This document shows positions 40,157 to 48,175 of a stretch of DNA of 64,000 nucleotides, piece after piece; within the stretch, counting starts at the first letter, position 1, and each line of letters opens with the position of its first letter. Location of the stretch: contig NZ_VWMY01000050.1 in assembly GCF_008905045.1 (NCBI RefSeq), positions 23,589-87,588 on the forward strand, written 5' to 3'. The translations under genes and the position numbers were made by a program. A model generated the notes under the pieces. It was not told the DNA's origin. It made no database searches and worked only from the letters and a program-made list of their open reading frames with translations. The DNA is from Streptomyces albicerus. Its GTDB lineage: Bacteria; Actinomycetota; Actinomycetes; Streptomycetales; Streptomycetaceae.

Positions 40157-41518
40157 CTAAAGCACCGGCAGGTTCTTCCGCAGCTCGAACGCCGTCACCT
40201 CGGAGCGGTACTCCTCCCACTCCTGGCGCTTGTTGCGCAGGAAGAAGTCGAAGACATGCTCGCCCAGCGTCTGGGCGACCAGTTCGCTGCGTTCCATCAG
40301 GGAGAGGGCCTCGCCCAGGTTCTGGGGCAGCGGCTCGATGCCCATCGCGCGGCGCTCGGCGTCGGAGAGGGCCCAGACGTCGTCGTCGGCCCCGGGCGGG
40401 AGCTCGTAGCCCTCCTCGATGCCCTTGAGGCCCGCGGCCAGCAGGACCGCGTACGCCAGGTACGGGTTCGCGCCCGAGTCGAGGGAGCGGACCTCCACCC
40501 GCGCCGAGCCCGTCTTGCCGGGCTTGTACATCGGGACGCGGACGAGGGCCGAGCGGTTGTTGTGACCCCAGCAGATGTACGAGGGAGCCTCGCCGCCGGC
40601 GCCCGCGGTGCGCTCGGAGCCGCCCCAGATGCGCTTGTAGGAGTTGACCCACTGGTTGGTGATGGCGGAGATCTCCGCCGAGTGCTTCAGCAGGCCCGCG
40701 ATGAAGGAGCGGCCGACCTTGGAGAGCTGGTACTCGGAGCCCGACTCGTAGAAGGCGTTCCGGTCTCCCTCGAAGAGGGAGAGGTGCGTGTGCATGCCTG
40801 AACCGGGGTGCTCACTGAACGGCTTCGGCATGAACGTCGCCTGGACGCCCTGCTCAAGCGCCACCTGCTTCATCACCAGGCGGAACGTCATGATGTTGTC
40901 GGCCGTGGAGAGCGCGTCCGCGTAGCGGAGGTCGATCTCCTGCTGGCCCGGGGCGCCCTCGTGGTGCGAGAACTCGACCGAGATGCCCATCGACTCCAGC
41001 ATGGTGATCGCCTGGCGGCGGAAGTCCATGCCGACGTTCTGCGGGGTGTGGTCGAAGTAGCCGGAGTTGTCGGCCGGCGTCGGGCGCGTGCCGTCGACCG
41101 GCTTGTTCTTCAGCAGGAAGAACTCGATCTCCGGGTGGGTGTAGAACGTGAAGCCCAGGTCGGAGGCCTTGGCCAGGGCCCGCTTCAGCACGTACCGCGG
41201 GTCCGCGAAGGACGGCGAGCCGTCCGGCATGAGGATGTCGCAGAACATCCGGGCCGTGCCGGGGGCCTCCGCGCGCCACGGCAGCACCTGGAAGGTCGAC
41301 GGGTCCGGCTTGGCGATCATGTCGGACTCGTAGACGCGGGCGAAGCCCTCAATGGCCGATCCGTCGAAGCCGATGCCCTCGTCGAACGCCTGCTCCAGCT
41401 CGGCCGGGGCCACGGCCACGGACTTGAGGAAGCCCAGCACGTCCGTGAACCACAGGCGTACGAAACGGATGTCGCGCTCCTCCAACGTACGGAGCACGAA
41501 CTCCTGCTGCTTGTCCAT
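40157..41518 (-). CDS. glnA2: GlnA2, glutamine-synthetase-like gamma-glutamylpolyamine synthetase
   Basis: 453 residues of the GS-I family: metal and substrate motifs THPEIEFFLLK, GSGMHTHLSLFEG and NHNNRSALVRVPMY are present, as is FRYADAL-like LRYADALSTADN. The place of the adenylylated Tyr (NLYDLP in GlnA1) reads PQNLGEALSLMERS, so GlnE should not modify it. In S. coelicolor GlnA2 (SCO2241) is reported to ligate glutamate to polyamines rather than make glutamine (recalled). Next to glnE as in other actinomycetes. ATG 41518 follows GGAAG. Divergent from hmp. Confidence 0.93.
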   Translation of the reverse strand: MDKQQEFVLRTLEERDIRFVRLWFTDVLGFLKSVAVAPAELEQAFDEGIGFDGSAIEGFARVYESDMIAKPDPSTFQVLPWRAEAPGTARMFCDILMPDGSPSFADPRYVLKRALAKASDLGFTFYTHPEIEFFLLKNKPVDGTRPTPADNSGYFDHTPQNVGMDFRRQAITMLESMGISVEFSHHEGAPGQQEIDLRYADALSTADNIMTFRLVMKQVALEQGVQATFMPKPFSEHPGSGMHTHLSLFEGDRNAFYESGSEYQLSKVGRSFIAGLLKHSAEISAITNQWVNSYKRIWGGSERTAGAGGEAPSYICWGHNNRSALVRVPMYKPGKTGSARVEVRSLDSGANPYLAYAVLLAAGLKGIEEGYELPPGADDDVWALSDAERRAMGIEPLPQNLGEALSLMERSELVAQTLGEHVFDFFLRNKRQEWEEYRSEVTAFELRKNLPVL

Positions 41519-41752
41519 CTTCCGCTTCCACCCAATCCTTGCTGGTCAGGCCGCCTGCTCCCGTCCCGTGGGAGGCGGTCGGGCACCTGAGCATCACACC
41601 ACAAATGCATTTCATGCGCGTTGCGGGCCCCGGTCGTCCCGCCGACCTGCGGCTGAACGCCTCACATACGACAGGTGTACTGCTCTGTCGCCCATCTTGC
41701 CCGCTGAGTGCCGCACATGTAATGGCCGACTACTGCCGTCTCTCCCCACTTT

Positions 41753-41775
41753 AATTTGCATCTCAGATACCACTT
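41753..41775. promoter_or_regulatory. NsrR box upstream of hmp
   Basis: AATTTGCATCT-C-AGATACCACTT, a 23-nt imperfect inverted repeat of the 11-1-11 layout. It agrees closely with the Streptomyces hmpA-type NsrR site I recall (AA...GCATCT.AGAT.CCA.TT). It lies 38 nt upstream of the hmp start. Confidence 0.72.
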
Positions 41776-41813
41776 TAACTACCGTACGGGGCAGTCGAGT
41801 CCGAGGAGCCCCG

Positions 41814-43049
41814 ATGCTGTCCGAGCAGTCCGCCGCCACCGTCCGCGCCACCCTTCCCGCCGTCGGCGGGGCCCTGGGGGAGATCAGCGACCGCTTCTAC
41901 GAAGGGCTGTTCGCTGCCCACCCGGAGCTGCTGCGCGACCTCTTCAACCGCGGCAACCAGGCCTCCGGCACCCAGCGCCAGGCCCTGGCGGGCGCCATCG
42001 CCGCCTTCGCCGCGCATCTCGTCGAGCGGCCGGACGAGCGGCCCGACACGATGCTGAGCCGCATCGCGCACAAGCACGCCTCCCTGGGCATCGCCCCGGA
42101 GCAGTACGCGATCGTCCACGAGCACCTCTTCGCCGCGATCGCCGGCGTCCTCGGCGAGGCGGTCACCCCCGAGGTCGCGGCCGCCTGGGACGAGGTCTAC
42201 TGGCTGATGGCGAACGCGCTCATCGCCATCGAGAAGCGGCTGTACGCGGCGACCGAGGCCGGCGCCGGTGAAGGCAGCGGTGAAGGCGGCGGTGGCTGGC
42301 GCGCCTGGGAGGTCGTCGAGCGCGCCGAGGAGACCGCGGACGTCGCCACCTTCCTGCTGCGCCCGGCCGACGGCTCCCCCGCGCCGGACTTCAGGCCCGG
42401 CCAGTACGTCTCCGTACGCGTCCAGCTGCCCGACGGGGCGCGCCAAATACGCCAGTACAGCCTCATCGGCGCCCCCGGCTCGTCCGTACGCCGGATCGGC
42501 GTGAAGCGCATCCACGGCGGCACGGCACCCGACGGCGAGGTCTCGAACCACCTCCACGCGCGCGTGCACGTCGGCAGCACGGTCGAGCTGTCGGCCCCGT
42601 ACGGCGATCTCGTGCTCGACGACGGGCGCGGCGACGCCACGGCCCCGCCCCTGCTCCTCGCCTCCGCCGGTATCGGCGTGACCCCGATGATCGCCATGCT
42701 GGAGCAGCTCGTGGTGACCGGACACCGCGCCCCGGTGACCGTCGTCCACGCCGACCGCTCCCCCGCCGAGCACGCCCTGCGCACCGAACACGAGGCGTAC
42801 GCGGCGAAGCTTCCCGACGCGGCGGCCCACTTCTGGTACGAGCGGCCCGAGCCGGGCCACCCCGCCGACCGCACGGGCCTGGTCGACCTCTCCGGGGTGC
42901 CGATCGCGTCGGGCACGCGCGCGTACCTGTGCGGTCCGCTGCCCTTCATGCGGGCGGTGCGCGGCCAGCTGATCGAGAAGGGTGTCGCGCCCGCCGACAT
43001 CCACTACGAGGTGTTCGGGCCCGATCTCTGGCTCGCGCAAGGCGCGTAA
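41814..43049 (+). CDS. hmp: Flavohemoprotein, nitric oxide dioxygenase
   Basis: 411 residues from ATG 41814 with GAGGAG 6 nt upstream. Globin domain (1-~150): distal Tyr29 (RFYEGLF), Gln54, proximal His88 (RIAHKHASLGI). FAD-binding barrel (~170-270): RPGQYVSVRVQL and RQYSLIGAPG. NAD-binding domain (~280-411): LLLASAGIGVTPMIAML, YLCGPLPFMRAV and YEVFGPDLW. Oxidises NO to nitrate with O2 and NADH, in the cytoplasm. The NsrR box at 41753 and nsrR downstream indicate control by NO. Linker at ~153-163 is Gly-rich. Confidence 0.96.
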   Translation: MLSEQSAATVRATLPAVGGALGEISDRFYEGLFAAHPELLRDLFNRGNQASGTQRQALAGAIAAFAAHLVERPDERPDTMLSRIAHKHASLGIAPEQYAIVHEHLFAAIAGVLGEAVTPEVAAAWDEVYWLMANALIAIEKRLYAATEAGAGEGSGEGGGGWRAWEVVERAEETADVATFLLRPADGSPAPDFRPGQYVSVRVQLPDGARQIRQYSLIGAPGSSVRRIGVKRIHGGTAPDGEVSNHLHARVHVGSTVELSAPYGDLVLDDGRGDATAPPLLLASAGIGVTPMIAMLEQLVVTGHRAPVTVVHADRSPAEHALRTEHEAYAAKLPDAAAHFWYERPEPGHPADRTGLVDLSGVPIASGTRAYLCGPLPFMRAVRGQLIEKGVAPADIHYEVFGPDLWLAQGA

Positions 43050-43168
43050 GACGCGCAAGACGCGTGAGGGGTGGGCGTAAAGGATCAAGGCTCGTCAGGG
43101 ACGGGCGTACTCGTCAGTGACGGGCGTAAAGGATCTCGTAAGGCGCGTCGGCCGCCGGGCTTTCCCGG

Positions 43169-43195
43169 CGGTTACGGCGGTTACGGCGGTTACGG
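43169..43195. repeat. Three tandem CGGTTACGG units at the nsrR stop
   Basis: Three 9-bp copies in register with nsrR, so the reverse strand has three in-frame TAA stops spaced 9 nt apart; the first is the actual stop (43192-43190). Confidence 0.85.
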
Positions 43196-43624
43196 AGCCT
43201 TGGAGATGCCCAGCAGCAGCGGTCCCGTGGGCGCGGCGACGACGTCGGTGACGGTCAGTGGGTCGAGGGAGGCGTAGAAGGCTTCCTGGGCGCGGCGCAG
43301 TGCCCCGCGCAGCCGGCAGCCGGAGTTCAGCGGGCAGGGCGTCGTGCCCTCGCAGTCGACGACGTCGCCGTCACCCTCGAAGGTCCGCACGATCGCGCCG
43401 ACCGAGGCGGTACGCCCCTTCTCGGTGAGCGTGAGGCCGCCGCCCCGGCCGCGCCTGGCGTCGAGGAGTCCGAGGTGCTGGAGTTCGGCGACGACCTTCG
43501 CGGCGTGCGTGTACGGCACTTCCATGCCGGCCGCGACCTCGCGGGTCGTGGGCGTCGTACCGTCGGCGACGGCGAGCCGCATCAGGACGCGCAGTGCCAG
43601 GTCGGTGGATCGGAGCAGCCGCAT
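43190..43624 (-). CDS. nsrR: NsrR, Rrf2-family nitric oxide sensor
   Basis: 144 residues from ATG 43624. The Rrf2 winged helix starts MRLLRSTDLALRVLMRLAVA with AAGMEVPYTHAAKVVAELQH as recognition region. Cys91, Cys97 and Cys103 (DCEGTTPCPLNSGC) plus Asp8 match the [4Fe-4S] ligands known for Streptomyces NsrR (Asp8, Cys93, Cys99, Cys105). Cluster nitrosylation relieves repression. No ribosome-binding site is evident. A box like that of hmp lies at 43641-43663 just upstream, so the gene should be autoregulated. It is convergent with hmp. Confidence 0.95.
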   Translation of the reverse strand: MRLLRSTDLALRVLMRLAVADGTTPTTREVAAGMEVPYTHAAKVVAELQHLGLLDARRGRGGGLTLTEKGRTASVGAIVRTFEGDGDVVDCEGTTPCPLNSGCRLRGALRRAQEAFYASLDPLTVTDVVAAPTGPLLLGISKAP

Positions 43625-43640
43625 ACCGGCAGCGTAAAAT

Positions 43641-43663
43641 AATGCGCATCCGCGGTTCAAATT
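43641..43663. promoter_or_regulatory. NsrR box upstream of nsrR
   Basis: AATGCGCATCC-G-CGGTTCAAATT, the 11-1-11 layout with AA, GCAT, C, A and TT positions in common with the hmp box. It starts 17 nt upstream of the nsrR start codon. Confidence 0.6.
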
Positions 43664-43780
43664 ATCGCCGGGGGCCCTGACCATTCGGCCATTCCCACGA
43701 CCTCCCTACGGATGTCCCCTTCTCCCCCACTACGATCAGCTGACCACTCCACTGCCCCTTTCCCCCAGAAGGACCACCCC

Positions 43781-44446
43781 ATGGGTTCCGCCAAGAAGAC
43801 AGACAACAAGTCGCGCAAGGCGCGAATAGAGGAGATGCGGCGCGCCGAGCAGGCTCGTGAGCGCCGCAACCGGATCCTCACGATCACCGCCAGCGTGATC
43901 GTCGTCGCCGGTCTCGTCGCCGGCGGTGCGTACCTGATCAACTCGCAGTCCGACGACAAGGACAGCGCGTCGAGCGACTCGAAGTCGACGGGGAAGTTCG
44001 TCACGGGCAAGGACGGCGTGAAGACGTGGAGCGAGAAGCTCACGCAGAACCACGTCACCAAGGACGTGAAGTACCCGATGACGCCCCCGGTCGGCGGTGA
44101 CCACAACCAGGTGTGGATGAACTGCAACGGCGACGTCTACGACAAGGCGATCAAGAACGTGAACGCCGTGCACTCCCTTGAGCATGGCGCGGTCTGGGTG
44201 ACGTACAACAGCAAGGCGTCGGACGCCGACGTGAAGGCGCTCGCGGAGAAGGTCAAGAAGACGCCGTACACGCTGATGAGCCCGGTCGAGGACCAGCAGG
44301 ACCCGATCATGCTCTCCGCGTGGGGCAGCCAGCGTACGGTGACGAGCGCGAGCGACCCGAACGTCGCCAAGTTCTTCGAGACGTACGTCCAGGGCAAGCA
44401 GACGCCCGAGCCGGGTGCCGCCTGCACCAACGGCCTGTCGCAGTGA
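43781..44446 (+). CDS. DUF3105 membrane-anchored protein
   Basis: 221 residues from ATG 43781 (AAGGA at 7 nt). A basic cytoplasmic start, a transmembrane helix (about 35-52) and an outer domain with the DUF3105 core: PPVGGDHNQVWMNCNGDVYD, HSLEHGAVWVTYN, and SAWGSQRTVT. The His and Cys positions (GGDH, MNCNG, LEHG) could bind a metal. The stop overlaps the start of the DUF305 gene (GTGA), so the two are translationally coupled. Function is unknown; the pairing suggests metal handling (inference). Confidence 0.88.
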   Translation: MGSAKKTDNKSRKARIEEMRRAEQARERRNRILTITASVIVVAGLVAGGAYLINSQSDDKDSASSDSKSTGKFVTGKDGVKTWSEKLTQNHVTKDVKYPMTPPVGGDHNQVWMNCNGDVYDKAIKNVNAVHSLEHGAVWVTYNSKASDADVKALAEKVKKTPYTLMSPVEDQQDPIMLSAWGSQRTVTSASDPNVAKFFETYVQGKQTPEPGAACTNGLSQ

Positions 44447-45075
44447 GGAAGATGAAGTCCGCCGGCTGGATCACCGGGGCCGCCGCGGCCGTACTCGTGG
44501 CGGCCGGGGCGATCACGTACGCGGTCGCCGACGGCGACGAGTCCGGCATGAAGGCCCCGGCGGCGAACTCCGCGGACGCGGGCTTCGCGCGCGACATGGC
44601 GGTGCACCACCAGCAGGCCGTCGAGATGTCGTACATCGTGCGTGACCGCACCGAGGACGAAGCGGTACGCCGTCTCGCGTACGACATCGCGCAGACACAG
44701 GCCAACCAGCGCGGCATGATGCTCGGTTGGCTCGACCTGTGGGAGCTGCCCAAGGTGTCGGCCGACGAGCCCATGGAGTGGATGGACATGGGCGGCATGG
44801 GGACCGGCGAGGACGGCGCGCTGATGCCGGGCATGGCGACGAACGCCGAGATGGACTCGCTGCGCAAGGCGAGCGGCAAGGCCGCCGAGATCCGCTATCT
44901 GCAGCTCATGTACTCCCACCACATGGGCGGGGTGCACATGGCCGAGGGCTGTGTGAAGCGGTGCCAGGTGGGTGTGGAGCGGCGGCTCGCGCAGGGCATG
45001 GTCCAGGCCCAGGAGTCGGAGATGCAGCTGATCACCGACCTGCTGAAGGAACGCGGCGCCAAGCCGCCGAACTGA
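44443..45075 (+). CDS. DUF305 extracytoplasmic protein, Met/His-rich
   Basis: 210 residues from GTG 44443 overlapping the DUF3105 stop; ATG at 44452 is an alternative. After a signal/anchor helix (about 7-25) comes the ferritin-like DUF305 domain: FARDMAVHHQQAVEMSYIV, then MEWMDMGGMGTGEDGALMPG and YSHHMGGVHMAEGCVKRC. The HHQQA and HHMGG motifs are the DUF305 hallmarks; the Met-rich loop suits Cu(I) binding. The 3' end overlaps the opposite-strand DUF998 gene by 44 nt. Confidence 0.88.
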   Translation: MRKMKSAGWITGAAAAVLVAAGAITYAVADGDESGMKAPAANSADAGFARDMAVHHQQAVEMSYIVRDRTEDEAVRRLAYDIAQTQANQRGMMLGWLDLWELPKVSADEPMEWMDMGGMGTGEDGALMPGMATNAEMDSLRKASGKAAEIRYLQLMYSHHMGGVHMAEGCVKRCQVGVERRLAQGMVQAQESEMQLITDLLKERGAKPPN

Positions 45076-45616
45076 GTCCGGCACGAGGCCATGAGCTGAC
45101 TCCGGTGCCGACACCGGCACCGGCCTCGGCCCTGGGGCGCGAGCCCGCGCATGCCGGGTATCGCGCCCCAGTGAGGGCCACCATGCCGACGAGGATGCCG
45201 CACAGGGCGACCGCGCTGCTCACGGTGTGCGCGGAGTGGGCCACGGTCACCAGGCCCGCACGCTCCCGTGCGGCACACACCGGGTCCACGGTGGGGGTGC
45301 AACTGAGCGGCAGACGGGAGTCCACAGCGGTGGCCGCGCCGAAGAGGGCCAGCCCGGCCCAGCCGACGTGCACCCGGCGTCCCCGGGAGGGCAGTTTGAG
45401 GAGTGCCAGCAGGCCCCCCGCCCCTACGAGCACCCCCGCGACCAGGTCCGTCGTGCGGAACAGCGTGCCGTGCGGCTGGTTACGGGCGGCCAGCTCGCTC
45501 ACGTACGTGCGCGACGGCGCGAGCCCTGTCGTCAGGACGAGTTCGAGCACCCACGTGGTGTACGCGAGCGCTCCCAGGGCGAGCAGTGCGGCGACGGCCG
45601 TGCGTGACGTGGTCAT
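45032..45616 (-). CDS. DUF998-family membrane protein
   Basis: 194 residues from ATG 45616. Five to six membrane helices with the DUF998 features LAPSRTYVSELAARNQPHG, FRTTDLVAGVLVGAGGLLAL and VAHSAHTVSSAVALCGILVG. Function is unknown. The C-terminal ~40 residues are hydrophilic and overlap the DUF305 gene antisense by 44 nt. The gene is inserted in opposite orientation between the copper-type genes. Confidence 0.75.
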   Translation of the reverse strand: MTTSRTAVAALLALGALAYTTWVLELVLTTGLAPSRTYVSELAARNQPHGTLFRTTDLVAGVLVGAGGLLALLKLPSRGRRVHVGWAGLALFGAATAVDSRLPLSCTPTVDPVCAARERAGLVTVAHSAHTVSSAVALCGILVGMVALTGARYPACAGSRPRAEAGAGVGTGVSSWPRAGLSSAAWRRVPSAGR

Positions 45617-45660
45617 TGGCGCCCATGATCGGTGCAGGGACCGGGGTTCGCACATCGCCG

Positions 45661-45676
45661 ATACCCGGTAGGGGTA
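45661..45676. promoter_or_regulatory. CsoR-like copper operator
   Basis: ATACCC-n4-GGGGTA (TACCC-n5-GGGTA) resembles CsoR operators of actinomycetes, which are GC-rich TACCC/GGGTA palindromes. It ends 12 nt before the DUF6153 start, and TAAGGT (45675-45680) could be the -10 of a nearly leaderless transcript. Confidence 0.55.
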
Positions 45677-45687
45677 AGGTGCGAGGC

Positions 45688-46167
45688 ATGACGCGACCGA
45701 GGAGCCGGGTGTACGGACAGCTGTCGCTGTTCGCCGCGCTGCTCTTCGGGATCGTGGCGATGCATACGTTGGGACATCCGTCGGGGCACGGCACTACGAC
45801 GGGCTCGGAGCACGCGACGGTTTCCGCGTACGCCATGTCCTCGCCCCACGAGCCCTCGGCCCACGAGCCCTTGGTCCACAAGTCCTCGGCCCACGAGCAC
45901 GGCCAGGCGTCGATGGCCGTGCCGGCGCGGACGGCCCCCGTGCTGAACGCCGGGCCGCCGCCGATGGGCGGCGACGGCATGAACCCCTCGGCCGTATGTC
46001 TCGCCGTCCTCGGGGCGTTCACGTTCCTCGTGCTGATGACGGTGGCGCTCGGGCGTCCGTGGTCGGCCGCGGCGGCACTTTCGGGTCCCCGGCTGCCGCA
46101 CGCCCTGTGGCCCGATCCCCCGCCGCCCAGAACCCTCCTCGCCCGCCTGTCGGTGCTGCGCATCTAG
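45688..46167 (+). CDS. DUF6153-type His/Met-rich membrane protein
   Basis: 159 residues. First transmembrane helix about 10-28 (LFAALLFGIVAMHTLGH), then a His-rich outer loop (about 29-95; HPSGHGT, SPHEPSAHEPLVHKSSAHEH) and a second helix about 100-125 (AVCLAVLGAFTFLVLMTVAL), then a Pro-rich tail. The His loop suits metal binding. GCGAGG precedes the ATG. A multicopper oxidase follows 131 nt downstream and a CsoR-like site lies upstream, so copper is the likely ligand (inference). Confidence 0.78.
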   Translation: MTRPRSRVYGQLSLFAALLFGIVAMHTLGHPSGHGTTTGSEHATVSAYAMSSPHEPSAHEPLVHKSSAHEHGQASMAVPARTAPVLNAGPPPMGGDGMNPSAVCLAVLGAFTFLVLMTVALGRPWSAAAALSGPRLPHALWPDPPPPRTLLARLSVLRI

Positions 46168-46298
46168 GCCCGCGCACCGGCTGCTTCGAGCTGCTCGCTC
46201 GCGCGGAGGTGGGAACCTCCAGGCGTCGAGCGGTGTACCAGAAGCAGCAGACGCGTCCAGCCGCACACGCACCACTGACGACGAGGTGTTACACAGCC

Positions 46299-47996
46299 AT
46301 GCGTATTCACACGCGCCGCACCGTGCTCGGTGCATCGATCGCCGCCGCCGGGGCGGGAGTTCTGGCCGCCTGCTCCGGTTCGGGTTCGGACTCGGGTTCA
46401 GGATCGGGTCATTCGGGGCAGGGGGGCGGCTCGCGGGGAAGCGCGCCCGCGGGTTATGTCGACCCGGGCGGTGAAGAGGTCGCCACCGCCGAGAAGAAGC
46501 GCGGCTCCGGTCCCGTGCGGACCGTGCAGCTCACGGCCGCCGAGACCTCCCTCGACCTCGGTGGCCGTACGGTCAGGTCGTGGGCGTACGGCGACGACCT
46601 GCCCGGCAAGGAGGTCCGCGTCACCGCGGGCGACACGCTCGACCTCACGCTCGCCAACCACCTCCCCCAGGCCACGTCCCTGCACTGGCACGGCCTCGCC
46701 CTGCGCAACGACATGGACGGCGTGCCCGGCCTCACCCAGCGCGCGGTCGCGCCGGGCGCGGAGTTCACGTACCGCTTCACGGTGCCGGACGCGGGGACGT
46801 ACTGGTTCCATCCGCACTCCGGCACCCAGCAGGACCGCGGGTTGTACGCGCCGCTGATCGTGGAGGACCCCAGGGAGCCGTTGTCCTACGACAAGGAGTG
46901 GGTGGTCGTCCTCGACGACTGGGTCGACGGGGTGGACGGCTCGACTCCGGACGGGGTGCTGAAGGAGCTGCGCGGAGGCATGGGCGGCGGCATGGACATG
47001 GGGGACGGAGACGAGGAGAGCGGTCACTCCGGCCACGACATGTCAGGGATGGCCGGCATGTCGACGCGGGCGGATGAGTCCCCGTCTCCGGGGGCGTCCG
47101 GCCGGTCGGATCCGTCCGGCCCCTCCGGCCCCTCCGGCCCGGCCGGCCCGTCCCGGATGATGATGGGTGCCCGCAGCGACCTGCTCGGCGGCGACGCGGG
47201 AGATGTCGCGTATCCGTACTACCTGGTCAACGGTCGTACGGCGAAGGCGCCTTCGGTGTTCCGGGCCCGGCCCGGGGACCGGGTTCGCATCCGGTTCGTC
47301 AACGCGGGCGGCGACACGGCCTTCCGGGTGGCGCTCGGCGGGCACGAGATGACGGTGACGCACACGGACGGCTTCCCGGTGGAGCACGCGAAGACGGACG
47401 CGCTGCTGCTGGGCATGGGCGAGCGGTACGACGTGCTGGTCACCGTCAAGGACGGGGTCTTTCCGCTGACGTCGGTGGCCGAGGGCAAGAAGGCGTCGGC
47501 CCTGGCCTTGCTGCGTACGGGGAGCGGGGCGGCGCCCTCCGCGTCCGTGCGGCCGAAGGAGCTGGACGGGCGGCTGCTCACTGCGGACAAGCTGCGGGCG
47601 GCCGAGTCCGTGCGGCTGCCGTCCAGGAAGCCGGACCGGACGATCAGGCTGGGGCTCACGGGCGGCATGGCGAAGTACGACTGGGCCTTCGACAAGAAGC
47701 CCTACACCGCCTCGCAGCGCCACCCCGTGCGCGCCGGCGAGCGGGTGCGGCTGGTCTTCGCCAACTCCACGAAGATGTGGCACCCGGTCCACCTGCACGG
47801 CCACACCTTCGCACTGGCCAACGTCCTGGACGGCCCGCGCAAGGACACGGCGATCGTGTTGCCGAACGGCAGGCTCACAGTGGATTTCGACGCCGACAAT
47901 CCAGGGCTGTGGATGGTCCACTGCCACAACGTCTACCACTCGGAGGCAGGGATGATGACGGTGCTCGGGTATCAGAACGGGGCACTCCGCGGGTAG
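46299..47996 (+). CDS. Tat-exported multicopper oxidase with Met-rich insertion
   Basis: 565 residues. N-terminal twin Arg (HTRRTVLGAS) and lipobox-like LAAC indicate a Tat-exported lipoprotein. Copper ligands: HWHGL (129-131), HPHSG (171-173), HPVHLHGHTF and the type-1 site HCHNVYHSEAGM near the C-terminus; all four motifs are intact. A Met/His-rich insertion (about 228-254: GGMGGGMDMGDGD, HSGHDMSGMAGM) resembles cuprous oxidases such as CueO. It probably oxidises Cu(I) outside the membrane. Long disordered Gly/Ser linkers flank the insertion. Confidence 0.93.
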   Translation: MRIHTRRTVLGASIAAAGAGVLAACSGSGSDSGSGSGHSGQGGGSRGSAPAGYVDPGGEEVATAEKKRGSGPVRTVQLTAAETSLDLGGRTVRSWAYGDDLPGKEVRVTAGDTLDLTLANHLPQATSLHWHGLALRNDMDGVPGLTQRAVAPGAEFTYRFTVPDAGTYWFHPHSGTQQDRGLYAPLIVEDPREPLSYDKEWVVVLDDWVDGVDGSTPDGVLKELRGGMGGGMDMGDGDEESGHSGHDMSGMAGMSTRADESPSPGASGRSDPSGPSGPSGPAGPSRMMMGARSDLLGGDAGDVAYPYYLVNGRTAKAPSVFRARPGDRVRIRFVNAGGDTAFRVALGGHEMTVTHTDGFPVEHAKTDALLLGMGERYDVLVTVKDGVFPLTSVAEGKKASALALLRTGSGAAPSASVRPKELDGRLLTADKLRAAESVRLPSRKPDRTIRLGLTGGMAKYDWAFDKKPYTASQRHPVRAGERVRLVFANSTKMWHPVHLHGHTFALANVLDGPRKDTAIVLPNGRLTVDFDADNPGLWMVHCHNVYHSEAGMMTVLGYQNGALRG

Positions 47997-48093
47997 GCCG
48001 GTCCGGAACGTGGCGCGGGGAGGGCAGTGCTCAAGCTGCGGGCCGTCCGTGGCCGGTCGCGCCCGCGCGGCGGAGCCGCATATGTCACGGCCT

Positions 48094-48113
48094 CGCGCCC
48101 CTTGAGGGGCGCG
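48094..48113. terminator. Hairpin after the multicopper oxidase gene
   Basis: CGCGCCCC-TTGA-GGGGCGCG, perfect 8-bp stem about 100 nt after the stop. Its sequence is the hairpin half of the dispersed-repeat family (compare 40046-40066). Confidence 0.72.
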
Positions 48114-48162
48114 GGGCGCCCCGCCTCCCTCCCCCCCCACCCCATTGCGTCGCTCTGACGAT

Positions 48163-48168
48163 TACACT
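48163..48168 (+). promoter_or_regulatory. -10 hexamer of a leaderless nadE promoter
   Basis: TACACT sits 7 nt upstream of the GTG start of nadE and no ribosome-binding site is present, the usual layout of leaderless Streptomyces genes. A convincing -35 is not seen. Confidence 0.5.
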
Positions 48169-48175
48169 GTGCCGC

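Noticed and set aside
48121..48144. C-run as a 6C-type small RNA loop
   Set aside because: Only one C-run and no pair of C-loop hairpins is visible.
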